Shown: positions 63,661 to 64,000 of the stretch, piece by piece | How the letters are laid out: the number at the start of each line of letters is the position of its first letter | How positions within the stretch are numbered: position 1 is the first letter of the stretch | NCBI GenBank assembly: GCA_965223085.1 | Contig: OZ244981.1 | Coordinates: 372,001 to 436,000 of the forward strand | DNA: 64,000 nt | Origin: CBDCVO01 sp965223085 | GTDB lineage: Bacteria; Pseudomonadota; Gammaproteobacteria; Ga0077536 | Direction: 5' to 3' | Notes under the pieces: model-generated | What the model saw: the letters and a program-made list of their open reading frames with translations, nothing else | Database searches by the model: none | What the model was told of the DNA's origin: nothing | Made by a program: the position numbers and the translations under genes

Positions 63661-64000
63661 GCGCACCAACAGGACTTCGCGCGCTATTTATACCCACAAA
63701 CTCGGGCCTGTTTTGCAAGTCTCGCAACGATGTAGCAGCATTCATGGCAAGTAATGTATTGGGTGTAAAAAAACCCAAGGATGCCGGGGCGGGGTCCGAT
63801 AGGGTGAGATGGTAACCGGTCGGAGACCGGCATTGCCGAGCTCACCGATAAGGTGAAAAGTGATATCTCAATTTGTCCTAATACCTCGGATTAGCAGCAC
63901 GCGGGGGCGTTTGCAAAGAACCTGTGCGGTAACTCTAAGTAAACTGTACGCTAAGCTTGCCGCTATAGATCTTCTTTTCCAAAATAATTCCAGATAAAAA
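63661..64000. other. 340-base tail with REP-like hairpin
   Basis: No gene is seen. CCGGTC-GGA-GACCGG at 63816-63830 resembles the hairpin at 60451-60471. A short stem TTGGGT/ACCCAA (63759-63778) with an A-rich loop and TCACC/GGTGA (63842-63856) are also present. None is followed by a T run. Confidence 0.5.
63816..63830. repeat. REP-like palindrome, second copy
   Basis: A six-base perfect stem with GGA loop. It shares a CCGGTCGGAG-x-CCGGCAT core with the copy at 60454-60471; one base differs within the core. Confidence 0.45.

Noticed and set aside
63759..63778. Rho-independent terminator after the decarboxylase
   Set aside because: The stem has only six pairs, the A run is in the loop, and no T run follows.
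1..64000. CRISPR arrays, tRNA/rRNA genes, insertion sequences or prophage
   Set aside because: No regularly spaced repeats, cloverleaf-type sequences, transposases, integrases or phage genes were recognised in reading through the window.

Overview
The window is a stretch of a gammaproteobacterial chromosome. The first 15 kb carry the lptD-surA-pdxA-rsmA ... apaG-apaH ... folA-thyA-lgt set in recognisable gammaproteobacterial form, with PII, ubiK and comM alongside. I cannot name the genus. The rest is accessory metabolism typical of bacteria that degrade ketones, aromatics or lipids: ATP-dependent carboxylases, a thiolase, a CoA-transferase, an LLM flavoenzyme, an RND lipid-type exporter and a DUF1329 protein. 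I see no phage genes, insertion sequences, CRISPR arrays, rRNA or tRNA.

Layout. 1-15 kb: the end of lptD, surA-pdxA-rsmA, a TRAP permease pair, then leftward aroE, a cNMP/rhodanese protein and glnK, rightward ubiK, comM, apaG and apaH, and leftward folA-thyA-lgt. The usual rsmA-apaG junction is split by about 7.4 kb. 15-22 kb: a zinc metallopeptidase, an LLM oxidoreductase, a small Cys-rich secreted protein, a hybrid histidine kinase and a SAM hydrolase. 22-27 kb: an acetone-carboxylase-like gene pair in which the HyuB-type subunit is fused to the zinc-binding gamma subunit. From there to 53.6 kb nearly everything reads leftward: a secreted protease with a coiled-coil insertion, a REC-REC-GGDEF protein, a methyltransferase, a second HyuA/HyuB pair, DUF1329, a CobW GTPase, an ExbB-ExbD-ExbD-TonB/vWA-helical-repeat cluster, YCF48 plus RND transporter, and a five-gene cluster matching acetophenone carboxylase (apcABCDE) in order and subunit size. 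A divergent AraC-type regulator follows. 55-64 kb: a thiolase and an SQR-like flavoprotein, a TauE/SafE membrane protein, a flavin-dependent halogenase, a class III CoA-transferase and a 2-oxoacid decarboxylase.

How it may work together (inference). Three separate HyuA/HyuB-type enzymes lie within about 31 kb, each with the same H-x2-D-x21-H metal-site spacing in its HyuB subunit. At least two look like ATP-dependent ketone carboxylases. With the thiolase and CoA-transferase they suggest ketone or aromatic-ketone breakdown through beta-keto acids, probably under the AraC-type regulator. The RND/YCF48/DUF1329 proteins may move hydrophobic compounds across the envelope.

The least familiar system is the leftward cluster at 36.7-41.8 kb. 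It has a proton-channel-type ExbB, one ExbD with the conserved membrane Asp and one with Asn in its place, and a TonB-like anchor whose C-terminal domain is a von Willebrand A domain. A GTG-started helical-repeat secreted protein follows it directly.
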